Origin: JAHEJB01 sp041748175
GTDB taxonomy: Bacteria; Bacteroidota; Rhodothermia; Rhodothermales; Rubricoccaceae
DNA length: 64,000 nucleotides
Assembly (NCBI GenBank): GCA_041748175.1
Contig: JBGTDU010000017.1
Coordinates: forward strand, 1-64,000
Reading direction: 5' to 3'
Positions 1 to 7,589 of the stretch are shown here, piece after piece (position 1 is the first letter of the stretch; the number at the start of each line of letters is the position of its first letter). Below the pieces are notes generated by a model. The model ran no database searches. It was given only the letters and a program-made list of their open reading frames with translations, and was not told where the DNA came from. The position numbers and the translations under genes were made by a program.

Positions 1-1389
1 AACAAAAGAACGCTGCTCATCCGGTAGCCCGAAGCTGTGCCACGCCGCGGGTTTTACAACGACGGCGATCAGCAAACGTTCGGCGGCTTGCACGGCGTTG
101 TTGGACGCTTCGTCTGAATCGGAATCCGCACCGATCCGCTGGAAGGAGGAGTCCGGGAAACACTGCGAAAGCGCGTTTTCGAAGAACGATTCCGCCCCCG
201 CGTCGGTTGTTGTCGGGTCGATGAGGAGGGCCAGAAGTCCCGCGCCTGCTCCAAGGTCGGGCACGACTCCATCGAGCAACCGAACGGCATCGCGAGCCAT
301 TCGCGAGGCCGCGGCTTGATGCTTGTCGGCGCCAACGATCTCCGACGGGAACGCCAGCGATGGATCGGCGAAGATGCCTTCACCAAATCGTGAACGGAGG
401 CGCTTTCGCAGTCGCTCGGCCCGCGCGAGCGACGCGTCGATTACCGCCTCGTTGAGCCGCCCATCGTCCACAGCCCGCGCGATGCCTTCCACCACGGTTT
501 CCGGATCGCGCAGATCGAGAAGGAGATCGATACCGGCGTTCAGCATGTCGACCGCGAGGTCGGCCTCTGCTCGGTTCGCGTCGTGGATGCCGCCCATGTG
601 CAGGCTGTCCGTGATGACCACGCCGTCGAAGCCGAGCCAGTTGCGAAGCAGGTCGTGGAGGATGGCGTGCGAGCGCGTGGCGGGGAGCCCCGATTCGTCG
701 AGCGCCGGGTAGCTCACGTGCGCCGTCATGATGAAGTCCACGCCCGCCTCAACAGCCGCGCGGAACGGCGGGAGGTCGTGCGTGCTGAGGTCCTCGAACG
801 AGTCGTGGACAACGGGCGTGACGGCGTGCGAATCCTCCGAGGTATTGCCGTGGCCGGGGAAGTGTTTGGCCGTCGTGAGCAAACCGGCCTCCCGCGCCGA
901 ATCGATGTAAACACGGACGAGCCGCTCGACGGTCTGCACGTCCTTGCCAAACGCGCGCGTGGAGATGATGGGGTTCTTCGGGTTGCGGCTCACATCGGCG
1001 ACTGGCGCGAACGCGACGTGCACGCCGCATGCCAGCGCTTCCTCCGCTCCGATCTGCGCGAATTCGCGCACGTTGGCCTCTGCGCTCTCCGTTTCCGCCA
1101 TCGCTCGCGGGTGCGGAAACACCGTAGCCCCGGCCACCTGCTGCCCGATTCCGCGCTCCATATCGGTCATCACAAGCAAGCCGCACTCGCTTTTCTGCTG
1201 GAGATCCTGAATGGTCTGACGTGTCTCCGGCCAGCGCCCGTTGAAAAGAATCAGTCCACCGAATGGATGCCGGTCGAGCAAGCGCGCGACGTCATCCGCG
1301 TCCTCCTCCGCCGTTCGCGGCGGAACCATGTTCGAGCCAAGCCGGAGAACGATAAGGCCGGCGGCTTTGTCACGAATGGAAACGGGCAT
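1..1389 (-). CDS. Glycoside hydrolase family 3 protein, 3' end outside window
   Basis: A GH3 enzyme, probably a beta-N-acetylhexosaminidase acting on peptidoglycan or chitin fragments. The frame is open from an ATG at 1389 to the left edge of the window (463 residues seen). The conserved KHFPGHGNT stretch lies near residues 173-181 and is followed by the DSH dyad used as acid/base in NagZ-type enzymes. ITDSLHMGG near residue 257 carries the nucleophilic aspartate. The protein is already longer than a single-domain NagZ (about 340 residues), so it is a two-domain GH3 or a fusion. No signal peptide is visible from this start. It lies 21 bp downstream of a stranded nadD 3' end, suggesting an ancestral nadD-GH3 operon. 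Confidence 0.9.
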   Translation of the reverse strand, partial: MPVSIRDKAAGLIVLRLGSNMVPPRTAEEDADDVARLLDRHPFGGLILFNGRWPETRQTIQDLQQKSECGLLVMTDMERGIGQQVAGATVFPHPRAMAETESAEANVREFAQIGAEEALACGVHVAFAPVADVSRNPKNPIISTRAFGKDVQTVERLVRVYIDSAREAGLLTTAKHFPGHGNTSEDSHAVTPVVHDSFEDLSTHDLPPFRAAVEAGVDFIMTAHVSYPALDESGLPATRSHAILHDLLRNWLGFDGVVITDSLHMGGIHDANRAEADLAVDMLNAGIDLLLDLRDPETVVEGIARAVDDGRLNEAVIDASLARAERLRKRLRSRFGEGIFADPSLAFPSEIVGADKHQAAASRMARDAVRLLDGVVPDLGAGAGLLALLIDPTTTDAGAESFFENALSQCFPDSSFQRIGADSDSDEASNNAVQAAERLLIAVVVKPAAWHSFGLPDEQRSFV

Positions 1390-1410
1390 GGGCGAGGATA
1401 CGCACGGTAG

Positions 1411-1490
1411 CTACGTGTACAATCCGCGCTTCTCGATGTACCGCGCAACACCTTCTGGCACCAGATACCGCGCGCTCGTCCTACCGGCAG
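1411..1490 (-). pseudogene. nadD: Stranded 3' end of a nadD gene
   Basis: Read on the minus strand, this stretch encodes ARYLVPEGVARYIEKRGLYT and then TAG. This is the typical C-terminus of nicotinate-nucleotide adenylyltransferase (LVP..V..YI...GLY). Nothing upstream continues the gene, because IS-flanking sequence starts within about 40 bp. A complete nadD with a different, AT-rich tail lies at 9650-10240. The two share the 10-mer GGCACCAGAT (1457-1466 and 9696-9705, plus strand) in the same reading frame, so joining them there would rebuild a continuous nadD. The fragment is either the original chromosomal 3' end displaced by an island or the remnant of a second copy. Confidence 0.72.
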
Positions 1491-1588
1491 CTTCCATCAG
1501 GACCTGCCAAGTTCATCAGGTAGCCTGAAACTCCCCCGTTCAGGTGGACCACTGGAGTTGGGTAGCTTCCTAAATGGAGGTAACCCAC

Positions 1589-1885
1589 ATGAAACGAGGA
1601 CAGAGGTACGACCACGTATTCACGCTTGAGGCCATCAAGCTTGTGACCGAACGTGGCATGCACAAGAGTAAGGTCTCTCGTGACCTTGGAATGTCGGTCC
1701 AGACTTTGACGAGCTGGATCAAAAAGTACGGGGAGGGTCCTGCAAGGGCCGACGCGGGTGAGTTCGCTTCGGAGGAAATCCGGAGGCTGCGTCTTGAGAA
1801 CGAGGAACTGCGCATGGAGCGCGACATCCTAAAAAAGCGACGGCCTTCTTCGCCAAGGAATCCCGCTGAGATACGGGTTCATTGA
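1589..1885 (+). CDS. IS3-family transposase OrfA, frameshifted at its 3' end
   Basis: This is the helix-turn-helix and leucine-zipper subunit of an IS3-type transposase. The start at 1589 is preferred because GGAGG lies 8 bases upstream; an in-frame ATG at 1574 is also possible. The helix-turn-helix (HKSKVSRDLGMSVQTLTSW) is followed by a coiled coil, IRRLRLENEELRMERDILKK. After the A-tract near 1831-1836 this frame runs into non-canonical residues. The expected OrfA end (ATAFFAKESR, then stop) is read in the -1 frame. Either the run of six A residues is a slippery site or one A has been lost. Confidence 0.75.
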   Translation: MKRGQRYDHVFTLEAIKLVTERGMHKSKVSRDLGMSVQTLTSWIKKYGEGPARADAGEFASEEIRRLRLENEELRMERDILKKRRPSSPRNPAEIRVH

Positions 1886-1886
1886 G

Positions 1887-2741
1887 GTGGAGAAGGCCAC
1901 TTATCCGATTCGGCTGATGTGCCGCGTTTTGCGCGTGACCCGAAGCGGGTATTACCGCTGGCGGTCTCAGGAGGGCGAGAGCGCGCGCAGGCGCAGCGAT
2001 CAGGCCGTGCTGGTGCACGTGCGGAGCATCCATGTGGCCTCACGCAAAGCGTACGGCTCGCCACGCATTTGTCGTGCGCTTCGTGATCGAGGCATCCGAT
2101 GTTCCGAGAACCGCACAGCCAGGCTGATGCGCCAAGCCTGCATACGTGGTGTGAAGGCAAGTTTCCGCAAGCAGACGACCAGAGCGGACACGAGCAAGGT
2201 TGCTGCTCCCAACCATCTCGCTCGTGCCTTCACCGCCGAGGCGCCAAACGAAAAGTGGGTGGCCGACATCACCTACGTACCCACGAGAGAAGGCTGGCTC
2301 TACGTCGCGGTCATAGTCGATCTCTTCTCGCGGCGGGTGATAGGTCATGCGACGAGTAGCCGACTGGCGACAGAGCTCGTCACGCGTGCGCTCAAGCACG
2401 CACTAGGCACTCGCCGACCGCACCCGGGATTGCTGCATCACTCCGACCGAGGGTCGCAGTACACGAGCGAGGCACACCTGGCCCTGCTTCGCGATAACGG
2501 CGCCTACGCAAGCATGAGCCGACGCGGTGAGTGCCACGACAACGCCGTCGCAGAGAGCTTCTTCCCGACGTTAAAGACGGAACTGATCCACCAGTGCCGG
2601 TTCACCACGCGGGCCGAGGCAACGTCGGAGATCTTCGACTACATTGAGTCGTTCTACAACCCCACACGGCTGCATTCGACGCTCGGATACCTGAGCCCCG
2701 TGCAGTTCGAAAACCTACACAATCACAAACTCGCTGCCTAA
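1887..2741 (+). CDS. IS3-family transposase OrfB (DDE integrase domain)
   Basis: This is the catalytic subunit of the IS3-type element. An N-terminal HTH_21-type region (MCRVLRVTRSGYYRWR) precedes a complete DDE core: the first Asp in WVADITYV, the second in HHSDRGSQYTS, and the Glu in DNAVAESFFPTLKTE. The C-terminus RLHSTLGYLSPVQFE is typical of the IS150/IS3 group. The listed start is GTG, but the frame is open further upstream (RYGFIEVEKA), as usual when OrfB is made by frameshifting from OrfA. The catalytic residues look intact. Autonomous activity depends on whether the OrfA frame change is functional. Confidence 0.9.
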   Translation: MEKATYPIRLMCRVLRVTRSGYYRWRSQEGESARRRSDQAVLVHVRSIHVASRKAYGSPRICRALRDRGIRCSENRTARLMRQACIRGVKASFRKQTTRADTSKVAAPNHLARAFTAEAPNEKWVADITYVPTREGWLYVAVIVDLFSRRVIGHATSSRLATELVTRALKHALGTRRPHPGLLHHSDRGSQYTSEAHLALLRDNGAYASMSRRGECHDNAVAESFFPTLKTELIHQCRFTTRAEATSEIFDYIESFYNPTRLHSTLGYLSPVQFENLHNHKLAA

Positions 2742-2792
2742 CTCAAACGGTCCAAAAAATCGGGGGAAGTCCAAATAACACTCTTTTGGAAA

Positions 2793-3245
2793 GTGTTGAT
2801 AAGTGTGACCGCACTAATCATATTCTTCGGTATGGGCGGGATAGCACTTGACTCTGGTGCGAGTCAGGGAGTCATCCTATTGATTGGGGCAGTGGTCTTG
2901 TTCGTCGCTGTGAAACTGATAAGACAATTACCGGAGTCGGAAGGATCTGGGCCGGGTGGATTGCTTTCAAGACTCATTCAGAACTTGGAAATGAAGGGCC
3001 GACTAACGGAGACCACTTTGTCTCAAAAGGGGCCGAGCGAGCAGACCTTCGACGTCAACAACTTCGACGAACAATTCTATGAACAGGCTGCCGACGAACT
3101 CTCCAGGCCAGATATCCGGCCGGGCTTAAGGGCAAAGGCTTTTAGCGAAGCGGACGGAGATGAGAGGAAGGCAGATGCTGTTTACATTCGACTTCGCGTA
3201 GCACAACTCCGCAAGATGCGTGAACAGAATCTGTCGCAACGATGA
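2793..3245 (+). CDS. Membrane protein with a C-terminal motif shared with the next gene
   Basis: I do not recognise the family. Two closely spaced hydrophobic segments occupy about residues 1-48, followed by a linker and a cytoplasmic-looking tail. Residues 92-147 (FYEQAADEL, AKAFSEADGDERKADAVYIR) closely match a segment of the protein encoded just downstream. The start is uncertain. The listed GTG lies only 19 bp from the end of the IS, and the frame is open through the IS end, so the native 5' end may have been cut off. It ends 6 bp before the next gene, suggesting one transcript. G+C is visibly lower than in the housekeeping genes. Confidence 0.6.
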   Translation: MLISVTALIIFFGMGGIALDSGASQGVILLIGAVVLFVAVKLIRQLPESEGSGPGGLLSRLIQNLEMKGRLTETTLSQKGPSEQTFDVNNFDEQFYEQAADELSRPDIRPGLRAKAFSEADGDERKADAVYIRLRVAQLRKMREQNLSQR

Positions 3246-3251
3246 GATAGA

Positions 3252-5270
3252 ATGCTTGGATTACTAATCTTGTTCGTCGTCTTCGCCATCCTCTTTGGAT
3301 TGTTTCCGGGATTATCGGGTGCGAAGGATGATTTGGAGAATAAACCGTCATCAAATGATGACGATGGGTCTACAACGGAAGCTGGGCCAGATGTGGTCGA
3401 TAGGTCGCAATATGCTGAGCAAGTGGGTTCGACGACCTTTAAAAGTGACGTTTCGGTAAATCAGCCTATTGGACCAAGCGCTGAATGGTCAGTAGACGAT
3501 GCAGAAGCACTGGAAGAACGGTTCTACGAACAGGCGGCCAGCGAGCTTGCATCGAAGGACGTTCAAAAAGGGATAATGGCGTTGGCGTTCAGCGAATCAG
3601 ATGGAAACGAGAAAAGGACCGATGCACTCTATCTACGATATCGTGTTGCTCAACTTCTTGCGGCTCATGGCGAAGAGCTTTCGCAATGGAATGCAGAGCC
3701 GAAAAATGATCCAGTACAATTTGATGAGGCGCTTGTTGACGAGTTGGTGGACCGGAACAATCATATTGACGAAGATGAGGCTTCAGCCTCGGCCTACCAA
3801 GCACAAGGCGCAACGGAAATATCATCGCCCTCAACGCTGACTCATGGCAATGATGATCCTGTAGCAGAGGCAAGCGATTCTTTATTGTGGTTAAATGTGA
3901 TTGCAGTAGGCATCATCGGCATAATCTTCTTGGCGGCATACCTTGGTGGTAAAGACGTAGACGTGGATAATCCGTCGAGTACCGTTTCCCTGATAGAGGC
4001 GGAACGATCTGCCATATTGGATGCTTTGGAGGCAGGGAATTTTAACAGCCCCCAAGGCGCGAGGTCTCTTTACAGCGACTTTGTTTCGTCGCATCCGGGA
4101 GTTCATTTCTCAGATCTCCGTACTCGAATGCTCGACATCCTCGACAACCGAATAGACGCTTTCTTCGATAACTGGAAATCCACGTCTGAAGCAACAAGTG
4201 ACCAGTGGACCGAAATGGTGGACGCCACGACCTTTGCAAAGGAACTCGAACGCACGAATACCACTTATGAGGCGAGAGCGCTGTACGCGAAAGCTCGAGT
4301 CGCACTGAACCAGGGAAACGTCAGCGAGGCAAGAACTCTGATCCATGAATCATCTCTCATTTGGCCTCGTTGGGCTTTGGCAGCCAATGGATTAGCCGTG
4401 ATAGCCGAACGAAGCGGTGAGCTGGAGGACGCTGTCGATCGCTATGCTGAGGCCGCCGACCTGGATCCTAACTGGCTATTTCCAAACATTAATCAAGTCA
4501 GACTCCTCTTTGAACTTGAACGATATAGCGAATTAGTGCCAATAGCTCAGCGAATAATCGACAATGATCCCTCCGGGTCGAATAGTGGGAGCGGAGCCAT
4601 CGAGGATTCATTTGAGAAGACCTATGTCCCCGCACCGTCGAGCAACCATTTGGCCTATCTGCACTATGTGTTATCACAAGCCTACGAACAGCAGTCGAGA
4701 TATATTGATGCAATACGCGAGGCCGAGGAGGCACTGAGTTTTGATCCTGAACGCGCGGAGGGATTTGATCCAGATCAACTCCGAAACGCAATCGTGATCT
4801 GGCGGCGGGCCAACAGCCCCATCGAGATTGAGAGTCTGTTCTATGTTTTGAATCCTACGTCGTCGTCAGAATCGTGGATTATGGCTTATTACCCGCCTAC
4901 CTATACAGTAAGACTTGCGGTGAGAAACACCAATTTGAGTGGCAACGCGATCAAGTACATTCGCATTCTCGTTCAGCCTGTAAACAGAGTAGGTGATCCG
5001 GCTTACACAAGCGATAGTGGAGGCAATACTTACTCGGCCCGATGGCTCGTGGTGGAGGGGCCAGTATGGCCTTCCTCACAAGCCAGCCTATACGAATGGA
5101 GGAATCCATGGTCATCTGTGGCGTCGACTTTTGTTGCCAGAGCAAGAGAACCCGATTGCATCCGAATCGAACAGGTGACCGTCGAATTGATGGACGGACG
5201 AACATCAAGCTGGGGCGATAATCTTAACGATCTATATGGACCACGTTTTAAGAACTGTATTGTCAATTAA
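3252..5270 (+). CDS. Large membrane-anchored TPR protein of unknown function
   Basis: This is a 672-residue protein I cannot assign to a named family. An N-terminal hydrophobic segment (1-22) is followed by an acidic linker. Residues 88-140 hold the FYEQAASEL...ALYLRYRVAQL motif shared with the preceding gene. A second membrane segment lies near residues 212-233 (WLNVIAVGIIGIIFLAAYLG). After it come TPR-like helices (about 330-520, e.g. EDAVDRYAEAADLDPNW) and a C-terminal beta-rich domain with a DGRTSSWGDN stretch. The layout suggests a scaffold whose TPR and C-terminal domains lie on the opposite side of the membrane from the shared motif. It is probably co-transcribed with the preceding gene. 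Confidence 0.8.
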   Translation: MLGLLILFVVFAILFGLFPGLSGAKDDLENKPSSNDDDGSTTEAGPDVVDRSQYAEQVGSTTFKSDVSVNQPIGPSAEWSVDDAEALEERFYEQAASELASKDVQKGIMALAFSESDGNEKRTDALYLRYRVAQLLAAHGEELSQWNAEPKNDPVQFDEALVDELVDRNNHIDEDEASASAYQAQGATEISSPSTLTHGNDDPVAEASDSLLWLNVIAVGIIGIIFLAAYLGGKDVDVDNPSSTVSLIEAERSAILDALEAGNFNSPQGARSLYSDFVSSHPGVHFSDLRTRMLDILDNRIDAFFDNWKSTSEATSDQWTEMVDATTFAKELERTNTTYEARALYAKARVALNQGNVSEARTLIHESSLIWPRWALAANGLAVIAERSGELEDAVDRYAEAADLDPNWLFPNINQVRLLFELERYSELVPIAQRIIDNDPSGSNSGSGAIEDSFEKTYVPAPSSNHLAYLHYVLSQAYEQQSRYIDAIREAEEALSFDPERAEGFDPDQLRNAIVIWRRANSPIEIESLFYVLNPTSSSESWIMAYYPPTYTVRLAVRNTNLSGNAIKYIRILVQPVNRVGDPAYTSDSGGNTYSARWLVVEGPVWPSSQASLYEWRNPWSSVASTFVARAREPDCIRIEQVTVELMDGRTSSWGDNLNDLYGPRFKNCIVN

Positions 5271-5407
5271 GATGGATGGCTTCCAAGTAATTCGTGCAAG
5301 GTTCACCGGCAGTGTGTACGGAGCTAGCTGCAAGCTGCTCAGAGCCCACAACCGCGTTATCCAGTCACCAAGATATTTTGATAAATCACTTGCCTGAGGC
5401 CAAAAGC

Positions 5408-5953
5408 ATGTTCGTTCCTTACGTGTGTCAACATTTGTTCGGCGGCCGAACGTGTAGGACGCATCTCATTGCTCTCGCTTCCTGTCTAATTGTTATCTCG
5501 TGTACGACTCTGTCGACACGGGCACAGGCAGATGGAATGGCCACAGATGTCAGTTCTTTTTATACCACTTATGTGTCCGTCATGAAAATGGACACGAACG
5601 ACTACTTCGCTCGCGCCAGATCCACGTCATGGACCTTGACCAAGTACAGTTCAGACGCGGTTCGTATCCAATATGAAAACGAGTCAGAATCCGGATCGTG
5701 CCACTCGACTCTCATTGAGCGATTTGGCGATTATCGAACCATGTTTCATTGCAGCGACGGGATTTTTGATGACAGAATGATTGTCATCCAACAATGGTCG
5801 AATGGTGACCTCCGGGTTTCGATTGGATCAGAAAGCGAGCCTCAGGGGTTAGAATTCGAGGGGAATATTGCGTATCGGCGGTCGGATGTATTTACGAACT
5901 GGCCAGTTGACAATAATCTCAACGCGATAATGGCTGCAATGCTTCGTAAATAA
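5408..5953 (+). CDS. Exported hypothetical protein, possible lipoprotein
   Basis: The family is not recognised (181 residues). The ATG at 5408 is chosen because the hydrophobic signal region LIALASCLIVISC follows it, whereas an upstream in-frame start at 5294 would place 38 polar residues before the signal. VISC could serve as a lipobox; alternatively signal peptidase I could cut after TRAQA. The mature part is rich in beta-prone residues, with two cysteines (SGSCHSTL and FHCSDG) that could form a disulphide. It lies 137 bp downstream of the TPR gene with similar low-GC codon use. Confidence 0.6.
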   Translation: MFVPYVCQHLFGGRTCRTHLIALASCLIVISCTTLSTRAQADGMATDVSSFYTTYVSVMKMDTNDYFARARSTSWTLTKYSSDAVRIQYENESESGSCHSTLIERFGDYRTMFHCSDGIFDDRMIVIQQWSNGDLRVSIGSESEPQGLEFEGNIAYRRSDVFTNWPVDNNLNAIMAAMLRK

Positions 5954-6199
5954 AGCGCAAGTCGAGTTGCTTGGACTTAGTCAGGGATTGTGATTACCGC
6001 GAAACGCTCGCAAGCGGGCCGGTGGCTCGGAAATCATGGAGTTAAGAGTGCAAACGAGTCAGTCCAGGGCAAACTCCGAGCAAGGAAAGCCAAAGGCAGT
6101 GGCCAAGTTTGGTTCATGTCATAATTGTCCGTGCTTCGTATTGACTAGAGACCGTCAGGGCACCGACCTTTCGTTGTGTGCCAATTCATCAGAAGCACC

Positions 6200-6508
6200 A
6201 TGCGCGTCCTCTCTGCCACTCTCCTGGTTTCGTTAATCCTTGCGGCTGTCGGCTCGTTGGGCACGTCGGCTCAGAGTCCAATTGACACTAACCAACAAAT
6301 GTTATTCTTCGGGGCCGTGGTAAGCGCGGATTTTGGTGAATACGATGAGGCGCGAACTTTTCTCGACTCACTTCTTACGATCAATCCATCTCACGCGAAG
6401 GCCCACGCTCTTTACGGATATATTGATTCTGCCTGCCGCGACTTGAGCCTGGCATGCGAGTTGGGAAAGCAGGTGAGCTGCGATATTTATCAGAGCGCTT
6501 GCAACTGA
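6200..6508 (+). CDS. Small exported TPR-like, cysteine-rich protein
   Basis: A 102-residue secreted protein of unknown function. The start at 6200 (MRVLSATLLVSLILAAVGS) gives a normal signal peptide ending at SAQ; an earlier in-frame ATG at 6176 would only add eight residues. The mature part has one TPR-like helical pair (EYDEARTFLDSLLTINPSHA). The tail has four regularly spaced cysteines: SACRDLSLACELGKQVSCDI...SACN. A decayed copy of this tail follows directly downstream in the same frame, so the gene was once tandemly duplicated. Confidence 0.6.
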   Translation: MRVLSATLLVSLILAAVGSLGTSAQSPIDTNQQMLFFGAVVSADFGEYDEARTFLDSLLTINPSHAKAHALYGYIDSACRDLSLACELGKQVSCDIYQSACN

Positions 6509-6703
6509 TCTCGTCGGTACGGGCCGCAATGTTCGTCTGCTCTAGTTCAATATTCAGACGGAAATTGCGAAGAGTGTTTCTTTTTGCGTGGAGGAACTCG
6601 TATTGAACTGGGAAATGTTGATTCTGGTTGCCAGCACATGAGCCTGTCTTGCGAGATGAAAGAGCAGCCGAGTTGCGAGCTTCTTGAGCACTCCTGTAAT
6701 TGA
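6509..6703 (+). pseudogene. Decayed tandem copy of the preceding cysteine-rich tail
   Basis: The frame continues after the TGA of the preceding gene. From about 6620 it encodes DSGCQHMSLSCEMKEQPSC, then ELLEHSCN and a stop. This aligns with DSACRDLSLACELGKQVSC, then DIYQSACN, at the end of the intact gene, with all four cysteines and the stop position conserved. There is no start codon, signal peptide or TPR region. It is best read as the 3' remnant of a duplicated paralogue. Confidence 0.65.
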
Positions 6704-6751
6704 TCCCGTGCCCCCACGCCCGGTAACGAATTCTGACCTGTACCCCTCAAC

Positions 6752-6976
6752 TCACCCAGCCAGAAGTAGAGAATCGGACGTTCTGGGGTAGTGCTGTTCT
6801 TCGAATTCTTCCGGCGTCAGATCGTTCAAAGACTGGTGCGGGCGGAAGGCGTTGTACTCCTGTCGCCACGCCTCAATCTTCGTCCGGGCATCGGCGAGTG
6901 AAAGGAACCAGTGCAGGTTCAGGCATTCGTCCCGGAGGCTTCCGTTGAACGATTCAATGTACGGATTATCGGTTGG
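6752..6976 (-). pseudogene. IS3-family OrfB 3' remnant
   Basis: The minus strand encodes the C-terminal part of a different IS3-type transposase. It runs from DNPYIESFNGSLRDECL through HWFLSLADARTKIEAWRQEY to RPHQSLNDLTPEEF, ending at a stop near 6752. This includes the last acidic catalytic residue region (the E of IESFNG) but none of the upstream DDE domain. An in-frame stop lies immediately upstream. A terminal-repeat-like TGACCTGTACCCC lies at 6734-6746. It belongs to an IS407/IS51-like group, distinct from the complete IS at 1526-2773. Confidence 0.75.
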
Positions 6977-7031
6977 TTAGAAGAGGCCCTAAAAAACTGG
7001 ACAGGGTCTTAAGTGGAGTCTCACGGGTTGA
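6977..7031. other. Junction sequence, probably leftover IS end
   Basis: A short non-coding stretch between the IS3 remnant and the next gene. It contains AAAAAACTGGACAGGGTC, which resembles an insertion-sequence terminus but does not pair with the TGACCTGTACCCC end on the other side of the remnant. It may come from a second, otherwise lost element. Confidence 0.3.
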
Positions 7032-7589
7032 TCAGTCGACATTCGTCCCTACTCCTGACCTACTCGGGTCCGAGTCGTCATAAAATGCATCAATATCTAC
7101 AACAATCGTGTTTTCAGCGGGGATCAGGTACCCATTTGCATCCACACTCCCATCCGGAAAGCGCAGCTCGCGCACATCAAAGAAGAACGTGAATGGACGG
7201 AAATCGAGGGGCACCCCTGACAAGATTCCAACTTGCGTTTCTGTTCCGTTGAGATACGCGTAATCGAACTGCCCAATCGTCGGATCGACATCGCCTGCAA
7301 CCAACTGAATAAATGCGTAGGGCGAGAGAAGATTCTCCTCAATAAGCTGGTCAGCGTTAACCAGACGTCCTTCGGCATTGACCTCATCGATGTACCGTGA
7401 AACGAATACGCTGATCTCAACCTCATCGAACGCATACGTATCGAGGTCAGGGTCGTCGCTCTGGTCGGAGGCGACGAATAGCTCGTCCGAAGACAGCGGA
7501 GCAGGCAACTGCGCTTGCGCCAAGGTATTGGGAGCATTTGCAACAAGTGCGATGAGTAGTGCAGCGACAAGGGTAAAGGGCTTGTTCAT
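7032..7589 (-). CDS. Exported hypothetical protein, duplicated nearby
   Basis: A 185-residue secreted protein with an N-terminal signal peptide (MNKPFTLVAALLIALVANA) and no recognised domain. It is acidic, with a conserved core DEVEIS..., LVNADQLIEENLLSPYAF and DVDPTIGQFDYAYLNGTETQ, and ends in an Asp-rich tail. A diverged, truncated copy lies at 9176-9646. The start codon overlaps the stop of the Asp-box gene by 4 bp, so the two are translationally coupled and probably act together at the envelope. Confidence 0.7.
   Translation of the reverse strand: MNKPFTLVAALLIALVANAPNTLAQAQLPAPLSSDELFVASDQSDDPDLDTYAFDEVEISVFVSRYIDEVNAEGRLVNADQLIEENLLSPYAFIQLVAGDVDPTIGQFDYAYLNGTETQVGILSGVPLDFRPFTFFFDVRELRFPDGSVDANGYLIPAENTIVVDIDAFYDDSDPSRSGVGTNVD

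Larger units (their letters stand above)
1526..2773 (+). mobile_element. IS3-family insertion sequence (IS150/IS3-like)
   Basis: The element is about 1.25 kb with two overlapping-type transposase frames. Imperfect terminal inverted repeats lie at 1526-1550 and 2749-2773, with 17 of 25 positions matching by my alignment. Both contain the CCCCCG core and an inner TGGACC block. No direct target duplication is evident: GCC precedes the left end and AATAA follows the right end. This suggests that a deletion or recombination followed insertion. The left end sits close to the stranded nadD 3' end. The right end abuts a membrane-protein frame that lacks a clear start of its own. Confidence 0.85.

Noticed and set aside
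583..1410. Long open plus-strand frame of 275 codons
   Set aside because: It lies exactly opposite the GH3 gene, whose minus-strand frame has clear catalytic motifs. The plus-strand translation is Arg-rich and resembles no family.
6036..6236. 66-codon plus-strand frame before the cysteine-rich gene
   Set aside because: No domain or signal peptide, and its end overlaps the start of the better supported gene at 6200.
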